From: Ferrimonas pelagia
GTDB lineage: Bacteria; Pseudomonadota; Gammaproteobacteria; Enterobacterales; Shewanellaceae
Length of the DNA: 64,000 bases
Direction: 5' to 3'
Assembly: GCF_039543565.1 (NCBI RefSeq)
Contig: NZ_BAABJZ010000006.1
Coordinates: forward strand, 1 to 64,000
In this document: positions 17,056-25,769 of the stretch, in pieces
Layout: each line of letters opens with the position of its first letter
Position numbering within the stretch: position 1 is the first letter of the stretch
The notes under the pieces: generated by a model
What the model was told of the DNA's origin: nothing
The model's input: only the letters and a program-made list of their open reading frames with translations
The model's database searches: none
Translations under genes and position numbers: made by a program

Positions 17056-17997
17056 ATGGAGTTGATCAGAGGTGTTCACAACCTGTCCGATGCACATCAT
17101 GGATGTGTTCTGACGATCGGGAATTTCGACGGGGTTCATTTAGGCCATGCGGCGGTGATCCGACGTTTGGTCGCGGTGGCCGAAGCGTATGGGGTGCCGG
17201 CAACCGTGATGGTGTTTGAGCCGCAGCCGCAGGAGTTTTTCCGGGGTGAGCAGGCGGCGGCCCGTTTGAGCCTGCTGCGCGATAAATTAGCGCGTCTGGC
17301 TGAGCTGGGCGTCGCACGCGTGCTGTGCATTCGGTTCGATCAGGCGTTTGCCGATCAGGATCCCGGCGAGTTTATCCGGCGCTTATTGGTCGACAAGCTC
17401 GGCGTGCGTTACCTGGTGGTAGGAGACGACTTTTGCTTTGGTCGGGCCCGCCAGGGGAATTACGCCATGCTGGAAGCGGCCGCAGAGCAATACGGTTTTG
17501 CCCTGCAGGACACCGCCAGTTGCCTGCATGGCGAGGCGCGGATCTCCAGTACCCTGATCCGCCAAGCGTTGGCGCAAGGTGACTTGACGGCGGCGGCCGG
17601 GATGCTGGGGTATCCCTATCGGATCAGTGGTCGGGTCGCGCACGGTGATAAGCTGGGCCGAACCATCGATTTTCCCACCGCCAATGTGTTGTTGAAACGC
17701 AAGGTGGTACCGGTACGCGGTGTGTTTGCGGTGCGGGTACGGACCGAGGACGGTGTGGAACATTTGGGCGTGGCCAATGTGGGTCGACGCCCGACTCTGG
17801 CGGGCATTCAATGCCGGCTAGAGGTGCATATTTTTGATTTTAATGCTGATCTATACGGTCAGCACCTGCAGGTTGAGCTCGTGAGCTGGCTGCGGGACGA
17901 ACAAGCCTTCGCCTCTCTTGAGGCGTTGAAGGCCCAGATCCAGGCGGATGCGATAGAAGCCCGAGTGCGGCTCGCAGATGCGAAAGTAACAGTTTGA
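17056..17997 (+). CDS. ribF: Bifunctional riboflavin kinase/FAD synthetase
   Basis: Makes FMN from riboflavin and FAD from FMN. The N-terminal FMN adenylyltransferase domain (about residues 1-185) has the nucleotide-binding 'TIGNFDGVHLGHAAVI' and 'RISSTLIRQAL'; the C-terminal flavokinase domain (about 185-305) has 'GKT/G-R-TIDFPTAN' in the form 'KLGRTIDFPTANV' and 'EVHIFDFNADLYG'. The 313-aa length is normal. Lies between murJ and ileS, 21 bp ahead of ileS, as is typical of gammaproteobacteria. Confidence 0.96.
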   Translation: MELIRGVHNLSDAHHGCVLTIGNFDGVHLGHAAVIRRLVAVAEAYGVPATVMVFEPQPQEFFRGEQAAARLSLLRDKLARLAELGVARVLCIRFDQAFADQDPGEFIRRLLVDKLGVRYLVVGDDFCFGRARQGNYAMLEAAAEQYGFALQDTASCLHGEARISSTLIRQALAQGDLTAAAGMLGYPYRISGRVAHGDKLGRTIDFPTANVLLKRKVVPVRGVFAVRVRTEDGVEHLGVANVGRRPTLAGIQCRLEVHIFDFNADLYGQHLQVELVSWLRDEQAFASLEALKAQIQADAIEARVRLADAKVTV

Positions 17998-18018
17998 TTT
18001 CCGGATGGTGTGTCCTAA

Positions 18019-20841
18019 ATGGTTGATTACAAAACAACTCTGAATCTGCCTGAAACCGAGTTCCCGATGCGCGGTAACTTGGCCAAGCGTGAACCTGAAA
18101 TGCTCAAAAACTGGGATGAGAAGGCTTTGTACAAAGCCATCCGTGCCAGCCGTCAGGGGGCCAAGCCGTTTATTCTGCACGACGGCCCTCCGTACGCGAA
18201 CGGTGATATCCACATTGGTCACTCGGTGAATAAGATCATCAAGGACATCATCATTAAGGCCAAGACCTTGTCTGGCTTTGATGCGCCGTACATCCCAGGC
18301 TGGGATTGCCACGGTCTGCCTATCGAGCTGAAGGTCGAGAAGAAGGTCGGCAAGCCGGGCCACAAGGTCTCCGCGGCTGAGTTCCGTCAGAAGTGTCGTG
18401 AGTACGCCAAGACGCAGGTAGAGGGTCAAAAGGCCGACTTTATCCGTCTGGGTGTGCTGGGTGAGTGGGATAAGCCTTACTTGACCATGGATTTTGACAC
18501 CGAAGCCAACATCATCCGCTCGCTGGCCAAGATCATCGATAACGGCCACCTGCACAAGGGCGCCAAGCCGGTGCACTGGTGTACAGATTGTGGTTCTGCC
18601 CTGGCCGAAGCCGAGGTGGAATATGAGGACAAGACCTCGCCCGCCATCGATGTGCGCTTCAAAGCGGACGATGCCAAGCTGGTCGCCGATAAGTTTGATT
18701 GCGCCGAAGGCCATCAGGGTCAAGGCCCGATCTCTGCGGTGATCTGGACCACGACCCCGTGGACCCTGCCAGCCAACCGCGGTATCGCGCTGCACGAGAG
18801 TGTGCAGTACGCCCTGGTTCAGGTGGAAGGCGAGCAGCCTGAGCGCCTCATTTTGGCCGCCGATCTGGTGAAAGATGTGATGGATCGTGCCGGTATCGAG
18901 CAGTTCCATAACCTGGGTTACTGTCAGGGCAAGGCGTTGGAGCTGCAGCAGTTCCAGCACCCGTTCTACGACATGCTGGTGCCAGTGGTGCTGGGCGATC
19001 ACGTCACTACCGAGTCTGGTACCGGTTGTGTCCACACCGCCCCTGGCCACGGCCAGGAAGATTTCGTGGTGGGCAACCAGTACAACCTGGAAGTGGCCAA
19101 CCCTGTAGGTAACAACGGCGTTTACCTGCCAGACACCCCATTGTTTGCCGGTCAGCACGTGTTTAAGGCCAACGGCCCTATCGTTGAAGTCCTGCAAGAA
19201 AAAGGCGCGCTGCTGCACCACGAAGCGCTGCGTCACAGCTACCCACATTGCTGGCGCCACAAGACCCCAATCATCTTCCGTGCCACACCGCAGTGGTTTA
19301 TCTCGATGGATCAGGCGTCATTGCGTGCCCGCTCCCGTGAGGAGATCGAGAAGGTGCAGTGGATCCCAGAATGGGGTCAGGCCCGGATCGACACCATGGT
19401 GGCCAACCGCCCGGATTGGTGTATCTCCCGTCAGCGTACCTGGGGCGTGCCTATCGCTCTGTTCGTACACAACGAGACCCAAGCCCTGCACCCACGCAGC
19501 GTTGCGCTGATGGAAGAAGTGGCCAAGCGCGTCGAGCAGGATGGCATTCAGGCTTGGTGGGATCTGGACAGCAGCGAACTGCTGGGTGAGGAAGCCGAGC
19601 ACTACAGCAAAGTGACCGATACCTTGGATGTGTGGTTCGATTCCGGCGTGACTCACCACTCGGTGGTGGATGCGCGCGAAGAGTTCCGCGGTTTCCAGGC
19701 GGACTTGTATCTGGAAGGCTCGGATCAGCACCGTGGTTGGTTCATGTCCTCTTTGATCTCCGCGACGGCGATGAAAGATAAAGCCCCGTACCGTCAGGTG
19801 CTGACCCATGGCTTTACCGTGGATGGCAAGGGCCGCAAGATGTCCAAGTCCATCGGTAACGTGATGAGCCCGCAGCAGGTGGTGAACAAGCTGGGCGCCG
19901 ATATCCTGCGTCTGTGGGTGGCCTCGACCGATTACACCAATGAGATGACCGTGTCCGACGAGATCCTCAAGCGCAGCGCCGACGCGTACCGCCGGATCCG
20001 CAATACCTCTCGCTTCCTGTTGGCCAACATGAGTGGCTTCAACCCGGCCACCGATATGGTTGAGCTGGATGACATGGTGGCGCTGGATCGCTGGGTGGTT
20101 GCCCGTGCCCACGCGCTGCAAGAAGAGATCGTTGCCGCTTATGATGAGTACAACTTCCACGGCGTGACCCAGCGTCTGATGCAGTTCTGCTCGGTTGAGC
20201 TGGGCAGCTTCTACCTGGACATCATTAAAGATCGCCAGTACACCGCCAAAGGCGACGGCCATGCCCGCCGCTCCTGTCAGAGTGCGCTGTTCCTGATCAC
20301 CGAAGCGATGGTGCGCTGGATGGCGCCGATCATGAGCTTTACCGCCGATGAGATCTGGAACGAGTTGCCAGGCGAGCACGGCGAGTTTGTCTTCACTGAG
20401 TTCTGGTATGACGGTCTGGCGCCAATGGGCGACAATGCCGCGCTGTCCGACGCGCAGTGGCAGCAGTTGGTTGACGTTTTGGCCGAGCTGAACAAGCAGT
20501 TGGAACAAGCCAAGGCCGATGGCATCAAGAATCGTCTGGCGGCGGATGTGACCCTGTACGCCGATGGCGAGCTCAAAGCTCTGCTGGAGCAGTTGGGCGA
20601 GGAGCTGCGCTTTGCGCTGATCACCTCCAACGTTACAGTGAAGTCACTGGCCGATGCCGATGGCGCCAAGGGCACCGAGATCGAGGGCTTGTTGGTGAAG
20701 CTGGTTCCGACCGAAGCGGTTAAGTGCGAGCGTTGCTGGCACCACCGCTCCGATGTTGGCAGCATCGAAGCACACCCAACCCTGTGTGGTCGCTGTGTCA
20801 CCAACATCGATGGCGACGGGGAAGCACGCCAATATGCTTAA
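18019..20841 (+). CDS. ileS: Isoleucyl-tRNA synthetase
   Basis: Charges tRNA-Ile. The 940-aa class I enzyme has the HIGH motif ('PYANGDIHIGHS', about residue 58-69), an editing (CP1) domain with 'TTTPWTLPANRGIA' and 'GTGCVHTAPGHGQEDF', the KMSKS loop ('GRKMSKSIGN', about residue 606), and a C-terminal zinc finger ('CERCWHH' and 'CGRC', about residues 903-926). Its end overlaps lspA by 8 bp. A long open frame on the opposite strand (17851-19260) is a coding shadow. Confidence 0.98.
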   Translation: MVDYKTTLNLPETEFPMRGNLAKREPEMLKNWDEKALYKAIRASRQGAKPFILHDGPPYANGDIHIGHSVNKIIKDIIIKAKTLSGFDAPYIPGWDCHGLPIELKVEKKVGKPGHKVSAAEFRQKCREYAKTQVEGQKADFIRLGVLGEWDKPYLTMDFDTEANIIRSLAKIIDNGHLHKGAKPVHWCTDCGSALAEAEVEYEDKTSPAIDVRFKADDAKLVADKFDCAEGHQGQGPISAVIWTTTPWTLPANRGIALHESVQYALVQVEGEQPERLILAADLVKDVMDRAGIEQFHNLGYCQGKALELQQFQHPFYDMLVPVVLGDHVTTESGTGCVHTAPGHGQEDFVVGNQYNLEVANPVGNNGVYLPDTPLFAGQHVFKANGPIVEVLQEKGALLHHEALRHSYPHCWRHKTPIIFRATPQWFISMDQASLRARSREEIEKVQWIPEWGQARIDTMVANRPDWCISRQRTWGVPIALFVHNETQALHPRSVALMEEVAKRVEQDGIQAWWDLDSSELLGEEAEHYSKVTDTLDVWFDSGVTHHSVVDAREEFRGFQADLYLEGSDQHRGWFMSSLISATAMKDKAPYRQVLTHGFTVDGKGRKMSKSIGNVMSPQQVVNKLGADILRLWVASTDYTNEMTVSDEILKRSADAYRRIRNTSRFLLANMSGFNPATDMVELDDMVALDRWVVARAHALQEEIVAAYDEYNFHGVTQRLMQFCSVELGSFYLDIIKDRQYTAKGDGHARRSCQSALFLITEAMVRWMAPIMSFTADEIWNELPGEHGEFVFTEFWYDGLAPMGDNAALSDAQWQQLVDVLAELNKQLEQAKADGIKNRLAADVTLYADGELKALLEQLGEELRFALITSNVTVKSLADADGAKGTEIEGLLVKLVPTEAVKCERCWHHRSDVGSIEAHPTLCGRCVTNIDGDGEARQYA

Positions 20842-21382
20842 GGAAGCCTGGGCGAAGCGTCCTGCCGCATGGATGCAAAGTGGCTGCGTTTGGATCTGGG
20901 TCAGCGCGATCGCGCTGATCCTGGATCAGGTGACCAAGATCTGGGCCAAAACCTCGTTGACCTATATGGAAGCCGTTCCGGTGATGCCGTACCTGAACAT
21001 CTTTTATATCCACAACGAGGGCGCGGCGTTCAGTTTCCTGGCGGATGCCGGTGGTTGGCAGCGTTGGGGTTTTGCGGTGTTTGCCACTGTGATCTCTATC
21101 GGATTGGTGGCTATGTTACGCGCCGAGCGTGCCGATAACCGCCTGCTCAATAACGCTTACGCTTTGATCCTCGGCGGGGCGATTGGCAACTTGATCGATC
21201 GTGTGGCTTACGGCTATGTGGTGGATTTCATCGACTTCTATGTCGGTAACTGGCACTTTCCAGCGTTTAACATTGCGGACAGTGCCATCTGCATTGGTGC
21301 CGGTCTGATGATCCTGGACGCTTTTTTGCAACCCAAAGACGGTCAAGCGAAGCAGTCTGAGCAAGGGAAACAAGCGAAATGA
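20834..21382 (+). CDS. lspA: Lipoprotein signal peptidase
   Basis: Signal peptidase II, an inner-membrane aspartic protease that cuts signal peptides from diacylglyceryl-modified lipoproteins. The 182-aa protein has four membrane helices, 'DQVTKIW' near the start, 'YIHNEGAAFSFLAD', 'GGAIGNLIDRVAYGYVVDFIDFY' (first catalytic Asp) and 'FNIADSAICIGAGLM' (second catalytic Asp). ATG 20834 overlaps the ileS end; the longer open frame from 20753 lies inside ileS and is ignored. The Gln/Lys-rich C-terminus overlaps fkpB by 4 bp. Confidence 0.96.
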   Translation: MLKEAWAKRPAAWMQSGCVWIWVSAIALILDQVTKIWAKTSLTYMEAVPVMPYLNIFYIHNEGAAFSFLADAGGWQRWGFAVFATVISIGLVAMLRAERADNRLLNNAYALILGGAIGNLIDRVAYGYVVDFIDFYVGNWHFPAFNIADSAICIGAGLMILDAFLQPKDGQAKQSEQGKQAK

Positions 21383-21828
21383 GTGATGTCGTAGTCGGGC
21401 CAGGCGCCCAGATCTTTATGCACTTTAATGTCGAGCTGACTGATGGCACGGTCGCCGACAGCACGCGCGCCCACGGTAAGCCCGCTCGCCTGACCATGGG
21501 TGATGGCAGCCTGAGCGGGGCGATGGAAGTGGCACTGCTTGGCATGAAAAAGGGTGAGAAGAAGCGCTTTATGCTGGATCCGGATCAGGCCTTTGGCTTG
21601 TCCAACCCTGATAACGTCAAGCACATGGATCGCACCCAGTTTGCCGCCGATGCGGATCTGTCCGAGGGCACCATCATGGCGTTTACCGCCGCTGATGGTA
21701 ACCAGTATCCGGGCGTGATCCGTGCGGTGGAAGGCGATTCGGTGACGGTCGATTTCAACCACCCACTGGCCGGACAGACGGTGATCTTCGATGTGGAGAT
21801 CCTCGACGTGCTCGTCAAGGAGTCATGA
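21379..21828 (+). CDS. fkpB: FKBP-type peptidyl-prolyl isomerase SlpA/FkpB
   Basis: Prolyl isomerase and chaperone of the SlyD/SlpA group, 149 aa. It has the FKBP start 'FNVELTDGTVADSTR', an insert-in-flap segment ('FGLSNPDNVKHMDRTQFAADADLSEG', about residues 75-100) and the closing 'DFNHPLAGQTVIFDVEILDV'. There is no His/Cys-rich metal tail, which sets it apart from SlyD. Gene order ileS-lspA-fkpB-ispH with 4-bp and 1-bp overlaps shows translational coupling. Confidence 0.94.
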   Translation: MSDVVVGPGAQIFMHFNVELTDGTVADSTRAHGKPARLTMGDGSLSGAMEVALLGMKKGEKKRFMLDPDQAFGLSNPDNVKHMDRTQFAADADLSEGTIMAFTAADGNQYPGVIRAVEGDSVTVDFNHPLAGQTVIFDVEILDVLVKES

Positions 21829-22757
21829 TGAAGGTTTTGATGGCGAATCCGCGCGGCTTTTGCGCTGGGGTTGATCGGGCGATCAGCATCGTTGAACGCG
21901 CGCTGGAGCTGTTTGAAAAGCCCATCTATGTGCGACACGAGGTGGTGCACAACCGCTACGTGGTCGATGGCTTGCGTCAGCGCGGCGCGGTGTTCGTCGA
22001 CGAGTTGGAGCAGGTGCCGGACAACAGCATTGTGATCTTTTCGGCCCACGGCGTGAGCCAAGCGGTGCGAGAAGAGGCGAAGCAGCGTGGCCTCAAGGTG
22101 TTTGATGCGACCTGTCCCTTGGTCACCAAGGTGCATATGCAAGTCACCCGAGCCAGCCGTAAAGGCACCGAGTGTGTGCTGATCGGTCATGCCGGCCACC
22201 CTGAGGTGGAAGGCACCATGGGGCAATACAACAGCGACACCGGTGGGATCTACCTGGTGGAGTCGCCGGAGGATGTGGCCCAATTGGTGGTGAAGGATGA
22301 GGCTAACCTGACCTTTGTGACTCAGACGACCTTGTCGATGGACGATACCGCCGAGGTTATCGCGGCGCTGAAGGTGCGTTTTCCTCAGGTGGAGGGGCCG
22401 CGTAAGGATGATATCTGTTACGCCACCCAAAACCGGCAGGATGCGGTGCGTGAGTTGGCGCAGCGGAGTGACTTGGTGTTGGTGGTGGGCTCTAAGAACT
22501 CCTCTAACTCCAATCGACTGCGTGAGCTGGCGCAGAAGTCGGGCACCCAGGCATATCTGATCGACGGCGCCGAGGACATTCGTGCCCAATGGTTGGAAAA
22601 CGCTTCGACCATCGGCGTTACCGCGGGCGCATCGGCGCCTGAGGTGCTGGTGCAAGGGGTAATCGATGCGCTCAAGGCGCAGGGCGTTGCTACCGTTGAG
22701 GAAGCGGCCGGGCGCGAGGAGAACGTGGTGTTCCACGTTCCTGCCGAGCTGCGTTAA
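21828..22757 (+). CDS. ispH: 4-hydroxy-3-methylbut-2-enyl diphosphate reductase
   Basis: Last enzyme of the non-mevalonate isoprenoid pathway; a [4Fe-4S] reductase making IPP and DMAPP. The three cluster Cys are in 'GFCAGVDRA', 'DATCPLVTK' and 'CYATQNRQ'; the catalytic Glu sits near 'GHAGHPEVEGTMGQ'. ATG 21828 is five bases after AAGGAG; ATG 21825 is only two bases away, so 21828 (309 aa) is preferred. Ends the operon with a strong terminator. Confidence 0.96.
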   Translation: MKVLMANPRGFCAGVDRAISIVERALELFEKPIYVRHEVVHNRYVVDGLRQRGAVFVDELEQVPDNSIVIFSAHGVSQAVREEAKQRGLKVFDATCPLVTKVHMQVTRASRKGTECVLIGHAGHPEVEGTMGQYNSDTGGIYLVESPEDVAQLVVKDEANLTFVTQTTLSMDDTAEVIAALKVRFPQVEGPRKDDICYATQNRQDAVRELAQRSDLVLVVGSKNSSNSNRLRELAQKSGTQAYLIDGAEDIRAQWLENASTIGVTAGASAPEVLVQGVIDALKAQGVATVEEAAGREENVVFHVPAELR

Positions 22758-22776
22758 GCCGGACAGAGTTGCAATG

Positions 22777-22806
22777 AAAAACGCCACCCAAACGGGTGGC
22801 GTTTTT
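22777..22806. terminator. Bidirectional terminator after ispH
   Basis: AAAAACGCCACCC (22777-22789) pairs with GGGTGGCGTTTTT (22794-22806). It serves ispH and the converging pilin gene. Confidence 0.92.
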
Positions 22807-22810
22807 GTTT

Positions 22811-23203
22811 TTACCAGCACTCAGCTGGCGTCTGAGCATCGTTTTGATCCAGCTTGAGTGTGGCGCAGCTGGTGCTACCTTCGCTGTCTTTGACCTGGCT
22901 GGAGCCCGTTTTTGCGGTGACACTCAGGGTATAGCCACTGGTGCTGGTGGTGACGCTGACGCTGTAGTGATCTAAGACATAGCTGCCCAGATCGGTGGCG
23001 CTGCCATACTGGCCGTTTTCCAGGTGATACTCCTCTTGCGCCAGCTGCATCTTGATCAGGGTTTCCATCGCGGCGACCCGTCGGCTGGAGCGCACTTGAT
23101 CTTGATAGGAGGGGTACGCGATCCCTGCGAGGATGGCGATGATGGCGACGGTGATCATCACTTCGATCAGGGTAAAGCCGGAAGTGGCAGCGGTAGGCCT
23201 CAT
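22811..23203 (-). CDS. Type IV pilin (PilE-like minor pilin)
   Basis: A 130-aa prepilin with class III signal 'TSG^FTLIEVMITVAIIAILAGIAYPSY' (Gly-1, Glu+5; leader of nine residues), then a short alpha helix and C-terminal domain with Cys near 110 and a terminal Glu-Cys-Trp, which probably forms the D-loop disulphide. The same ending and the same 'AYPSYQ' motif occur in the pilE at 34346, so the two are paralogues. It is transcribed away from the minor-pilin operon that starts at 23347; the 143-bp gap likely holds both promoters. Assembled by the type IV pilus or a related system encoded elsewhere. Confidence 0.88.
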   Translation of the reverse strand: MRPTAATSGFTLIEVMITVAIIAILAGIAYPSYQDQVRSSRRVAAMETLIKMQLAQEEYHLENGQYGSATDLGSYVLDHYSVSVTTSTSGYTLSVTAKTGSSQVKDSEGSTSCATLKLDQNDAQTPAECW

Positions 23204-23346
23204 AGCAACACTCCTTGTTAGGTAACGTGTTTTGCTCGTGGGGTTTTTTCGTTCTAACCTTGTATTCTGAAGTGTAAGTTAATCTCGAGAACAATAACAC
23301 TAATTCACTTTTCCGGATGGCTCGGTGCCCCCTCTAGGATGGCGAT

Positions 23347-23916
23347 ATGGACGTCAATGCGACCCGCAATGGTTTTACCTTGATAGAGCTGCTGATCGCT
23401 TTGGCGGTCGCGACCCTGTTACTCGCGGTCGGTGTTCCCTCCTTTCTTGAGCTGCGTCAGCAGCTTGCTCTGCGTGGTGCGGCGTTTCAGCTGCTTGAGA
23501 CGGTTCACTTAGGTAAGAGTGAGGCACTTAAGCGGGATCTCGATACGCTCAGCATCAAGTTCATCACCCCGAGTAGCGGTAACTGGTGTGTGCGGGTGAC
23601 GGATACGCCATCGACCTGCGTCAGCTGTGATAAACAAAGTTCGGCCTGTGCGATCGAGGGCGATGGCGGCGTGCGTGGGATCGACAGTGAGGGCTATCCG
23701 GAGTTGAGCCTCAGCCACGATTACGCCAGCAATGTGCTTCAGGTGACCAACCGGCGAGCCGGGTTAACGGCCGGTGCCGGGGAGTTGATCCTGTCGGACA
23801 GTAAAAGCGTTTGTGTGGTGAGTCGAGCGCTCGGTCAGGTCAAGATCTGCACCCCATCTGATCGCGACGGTTTGTTGGGTGTCAATCGCTGCGAGGAGTC
23901 CGAATGCGCGCTGTAG
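23347..23916 (+). CDS. GspH/FimT family minor prepilin
   Basis: A 189-aa prepilin with 'RNG^FTLIELLIALAVATLLLAVGVPSF' (nine-residue leader, Glu+5), the GspH/FimT pattern of Val-Pro-Ser at +20, and a C-terminal domain with eight Cys, including 'WCVRVTDTPSTCVSC' at about 79-93. First gene of a four-gene operon; its end overlaps the next gene by 13 bp. By analogy with GspH/FimU it would form part of a pilus-tip complex that primes assembly. The Cys-rich C-terminus is longer than in FimT of the second cluster. Confidence 0.85.
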   Translation: MDVNATRNGFTLIELLIALAVATLLLAVGVPSFLELRQQLALRGAAFQLLETVHLGKSEALKRDLDTLSIKFITPSSGNWCVRVTDTPSTCVSCDKQSSACAIEGDGGVRGIDSEGYPELSLSHDYASNVLQVTNRRAGLTAGAGELILSDSKSVCVVSRALGQVKICTPSDRDGLLGVNRCEESECAL

Positions 23917-24626
23917 ATCAAACCGGTTTCTCTTTGGTTGAGTTGATGGTGGCCATGGTGTTGGGATTGCTGGTGGTCTCGGGTGTGCTTGGCTTTTTCA
24001 GTGCCAGCATTCAAACCAATGGCGTGACCTTAGAGGTATCTCGACTCAATCAGGAGTTGCAAACCCTGATGACGACGATGGCGCGGGATCTGCGCCGTAC
24101 TGGCTACGACAGTGAGGCGCTCACGCACTATGAGGACAACGAGAGTAGTGGGTACGAGTTTATCCCGCTGACGGCGATCAGCAGTGGCGGGGTGATCTCC
24201 TGGACCCCGCAGGATCTGGATATCCTGGCGACGGCGGCGACTACGGGGACGGTGGGAAGCCATGCCGATGGTGGCCCCTATACCTGCATTATTCTGCGCG
24301 GAAACTTGAGTGTGGCGGCGGATCCGAACGTCAGTGATGCGCCGGTCGGCTATCGCTATAACGCCGCTTCGCAGACGGTTGAGCGTGGCAGTTGGAGCGG
24401 GGTCGATCCCAGTTGTGCCGCGGGCAGCTGGGAGGCGATCACCTCGCCGGATATCGAGGTGACGGTGCTAGAGTTCACCTTGGATCCCGCCATCACTGGG
24501 GGCACCAATCAGTTGCGCAGAACCGTTGAGATCCGACTGGTGGCTCATCCGGCCAATCGAGCCCAGGCGGCGCTGGCGTTGACGCAACGGGTTCGATTGC
24601 GCAGTGATGCCTTAAGTGGCGTATAG
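23904..24626 (+). CDS. PilW/GspJ-type minor prepilin
   Basis: A 240-aa prepilin with leader 'MRAVDQTG^FSLVELMVAMVLGLLVVSGVLG' (Glu+5). The sequence after the helix ('LNQELQTLMTTMARDLRRTGY', about 48-68) is typical of PilW proteins. Two Cys flank a beta domain. Second gene of the operon, overlapping the GspH-like gene by 13 bp and followed 9 bp later by the PilX-like gene with GGGAGGGG as its ribosome site. Confidence 0.85.
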   Translation: MRAVDQTGFSLVELMVAMVLGLLVVSGVLGFFSASIQTNGVTLEVSRLNQELQTLMTTMARDLRRTGYDSEALTHYEDNESSGYEFIPLTAISSGGVISWTPQDLDILATAATTGTVGSHADGGPYTCIILRGNLSVAADPNVSDAPVGYRYNAASQTVERGSWSGVDPSCAAGSWEAITSPDIEVTVLEFTLDPAITGGTNQLRRTVEIRLVAHPANRAQAALALTQRVRLRSDALSGV

Positions 24627-24635
24627 GGAGGGGAA

Positions 24636-25769
24636 ATGAGGCAAGGGCGTGCGAATGGATTCATTACCCTGACCGTCTCTTTGGTGGTGTCTTTGGTGCT
24701 GGCGGGGATCAGCCTGTATGCGGCCAAGGTACTGTTGCTGGAGAAGCGGATCTCGGCCAATGAGCAGAATTATGCCTTGGCCATGGCGTTGGCGGAATCC
24801 GGCTTGGATGCCGCTGCCGTGTTGTGGTCTTACGATGCGCTTGATTGTGATGAGACCAAGAGCTGGACCATCGCGGATGGTGCGCTGGTCGATCACACCG
24901 GAGTCGAGACCCAGCGTATCGATGCCAAGTTGAGCTGCACGCCCCCCAACAGTGACACCATTCCGTTGATCGAGGTCAGTTACCTTGATGGCGGCAGCAA
25001 GGCTAAGGCGTTTGTTGCTGCATCCTTTTTGTTGTCGCCCCATGGCGAGGGGGATCCTCCGCCGCTGTCCGCCGCCGGATTTGTGGATGTGCAAGGGGCC
25101 TTTCGAGTCGGCGCGAATCCCAATGGCGGTGGGGAAGGAGTGCCGGTGTCCATTTGGTCTGGCAATGATATCGATATGAGCAATGCCAATGGCAAAACCT
25201 GCGGCGCGGAGGAGTTTGCCCGCGACCGCTGTGCCAGTAACCCTTACAGTGAGAAGGGCAATGAGGGGGATGATCTGGCCCAGTCCGATCCCGGTTTTCC
25301 TGAGGATCTGCTGCTTTATTTTATGGGGGTGCCTATTGAGCAGTGGGAGCTGCTCAAGACCACGGGGATCATTCCATCGGATCATATCTTGGCAGATTGC
25401 AGCACTTTGGATGCGGGATCCTCCGGGGTGTTTATGGTTGAAGGGGATTGTGATGTGAATGGGATCGGTACCGCTGCGGCGCCGGTGGTGTTGTTTGTCC
25501 GCGATGGCAACCTGAAGATCAACGGCAATGACGAATCTTATGGGTTCTTCTTTTCGCTGGAGACTTCGGAGTCCGGCGTGGCGCAGTTGCAGGCCAACGG
25601 CACGGCTACTGTGTATGGAGCGCTGATGGCCAACCATAACAATGTGAAGATCTCGTCGGGCAACTTCGGCGTGACTTGGGATGCAGAGGTCTCAGAGGCG
25701 ATCGCCAGTCCGCCGTTTCCTGTGCTGACCATGGTGCCGGGCAGTTGGCGGGATTTCAGGGTGGAATGA
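24636..25769 (+). CDS. PilX/GspK-like minor prepilin
   Basis: A 377-aa protein starting MRQGRANG^FITLTVSLVVSLVLAGISLYAAK (shown positions 1-31). Glu+5 is replaced by Thr, as is normal for the GspK/PilX class that sits at the pilus tip. 'NEQNYALAMALAESGLDAAA' (about 45-65) is the PilX-type helix. The C-terminal part is larger than typical PilX (150-200 aa) and is acidic and Gly/Ser/Asn-rich, with paired Cys. Its last codon overlaps the start of the giant PilV-like gene by one base, implying coupling. Confidence 0.75.
   Translation: MRQGRANGFITLTVSLVVSLVLAGISLYAAKVLLLEKRISANEQNYALAMALAESGLDAAAVLWSYDALDCDETKSWTIADGALVDHTGVETQRIDAKLSCTPPNSDTIPLIEVSYLDGGSKAKAFVAASFLLSPHGEGDPPPLSAAGFVDVQGAFRVGANPNGGGEGVPVSIWSGNDIDMSNANGKTCGAEEFARDRCASNPYSEKGNEGDDLAQSDPGFPEDLLLYFMGVPIEQWELLKTTGIIPSDHILADCSTLDAGSSGVFMVEGDCDVNGIGTAAAPVVLFVRDGNLKINGNDESYGFFFSLETSESGVAQLQANGTATVYGALMANHNNVKISSGNFGVTWDAEVSEAIASPPFPVLTMVPGSWRDFRVE

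Noticed and set aside
17851..19260. Long antisense open frames opposite ileS (17851-19260 and 19318-20508)
   Set aside because: They are shadows of the strongly codon-biased ileS gene, with no start signal or family pattern.
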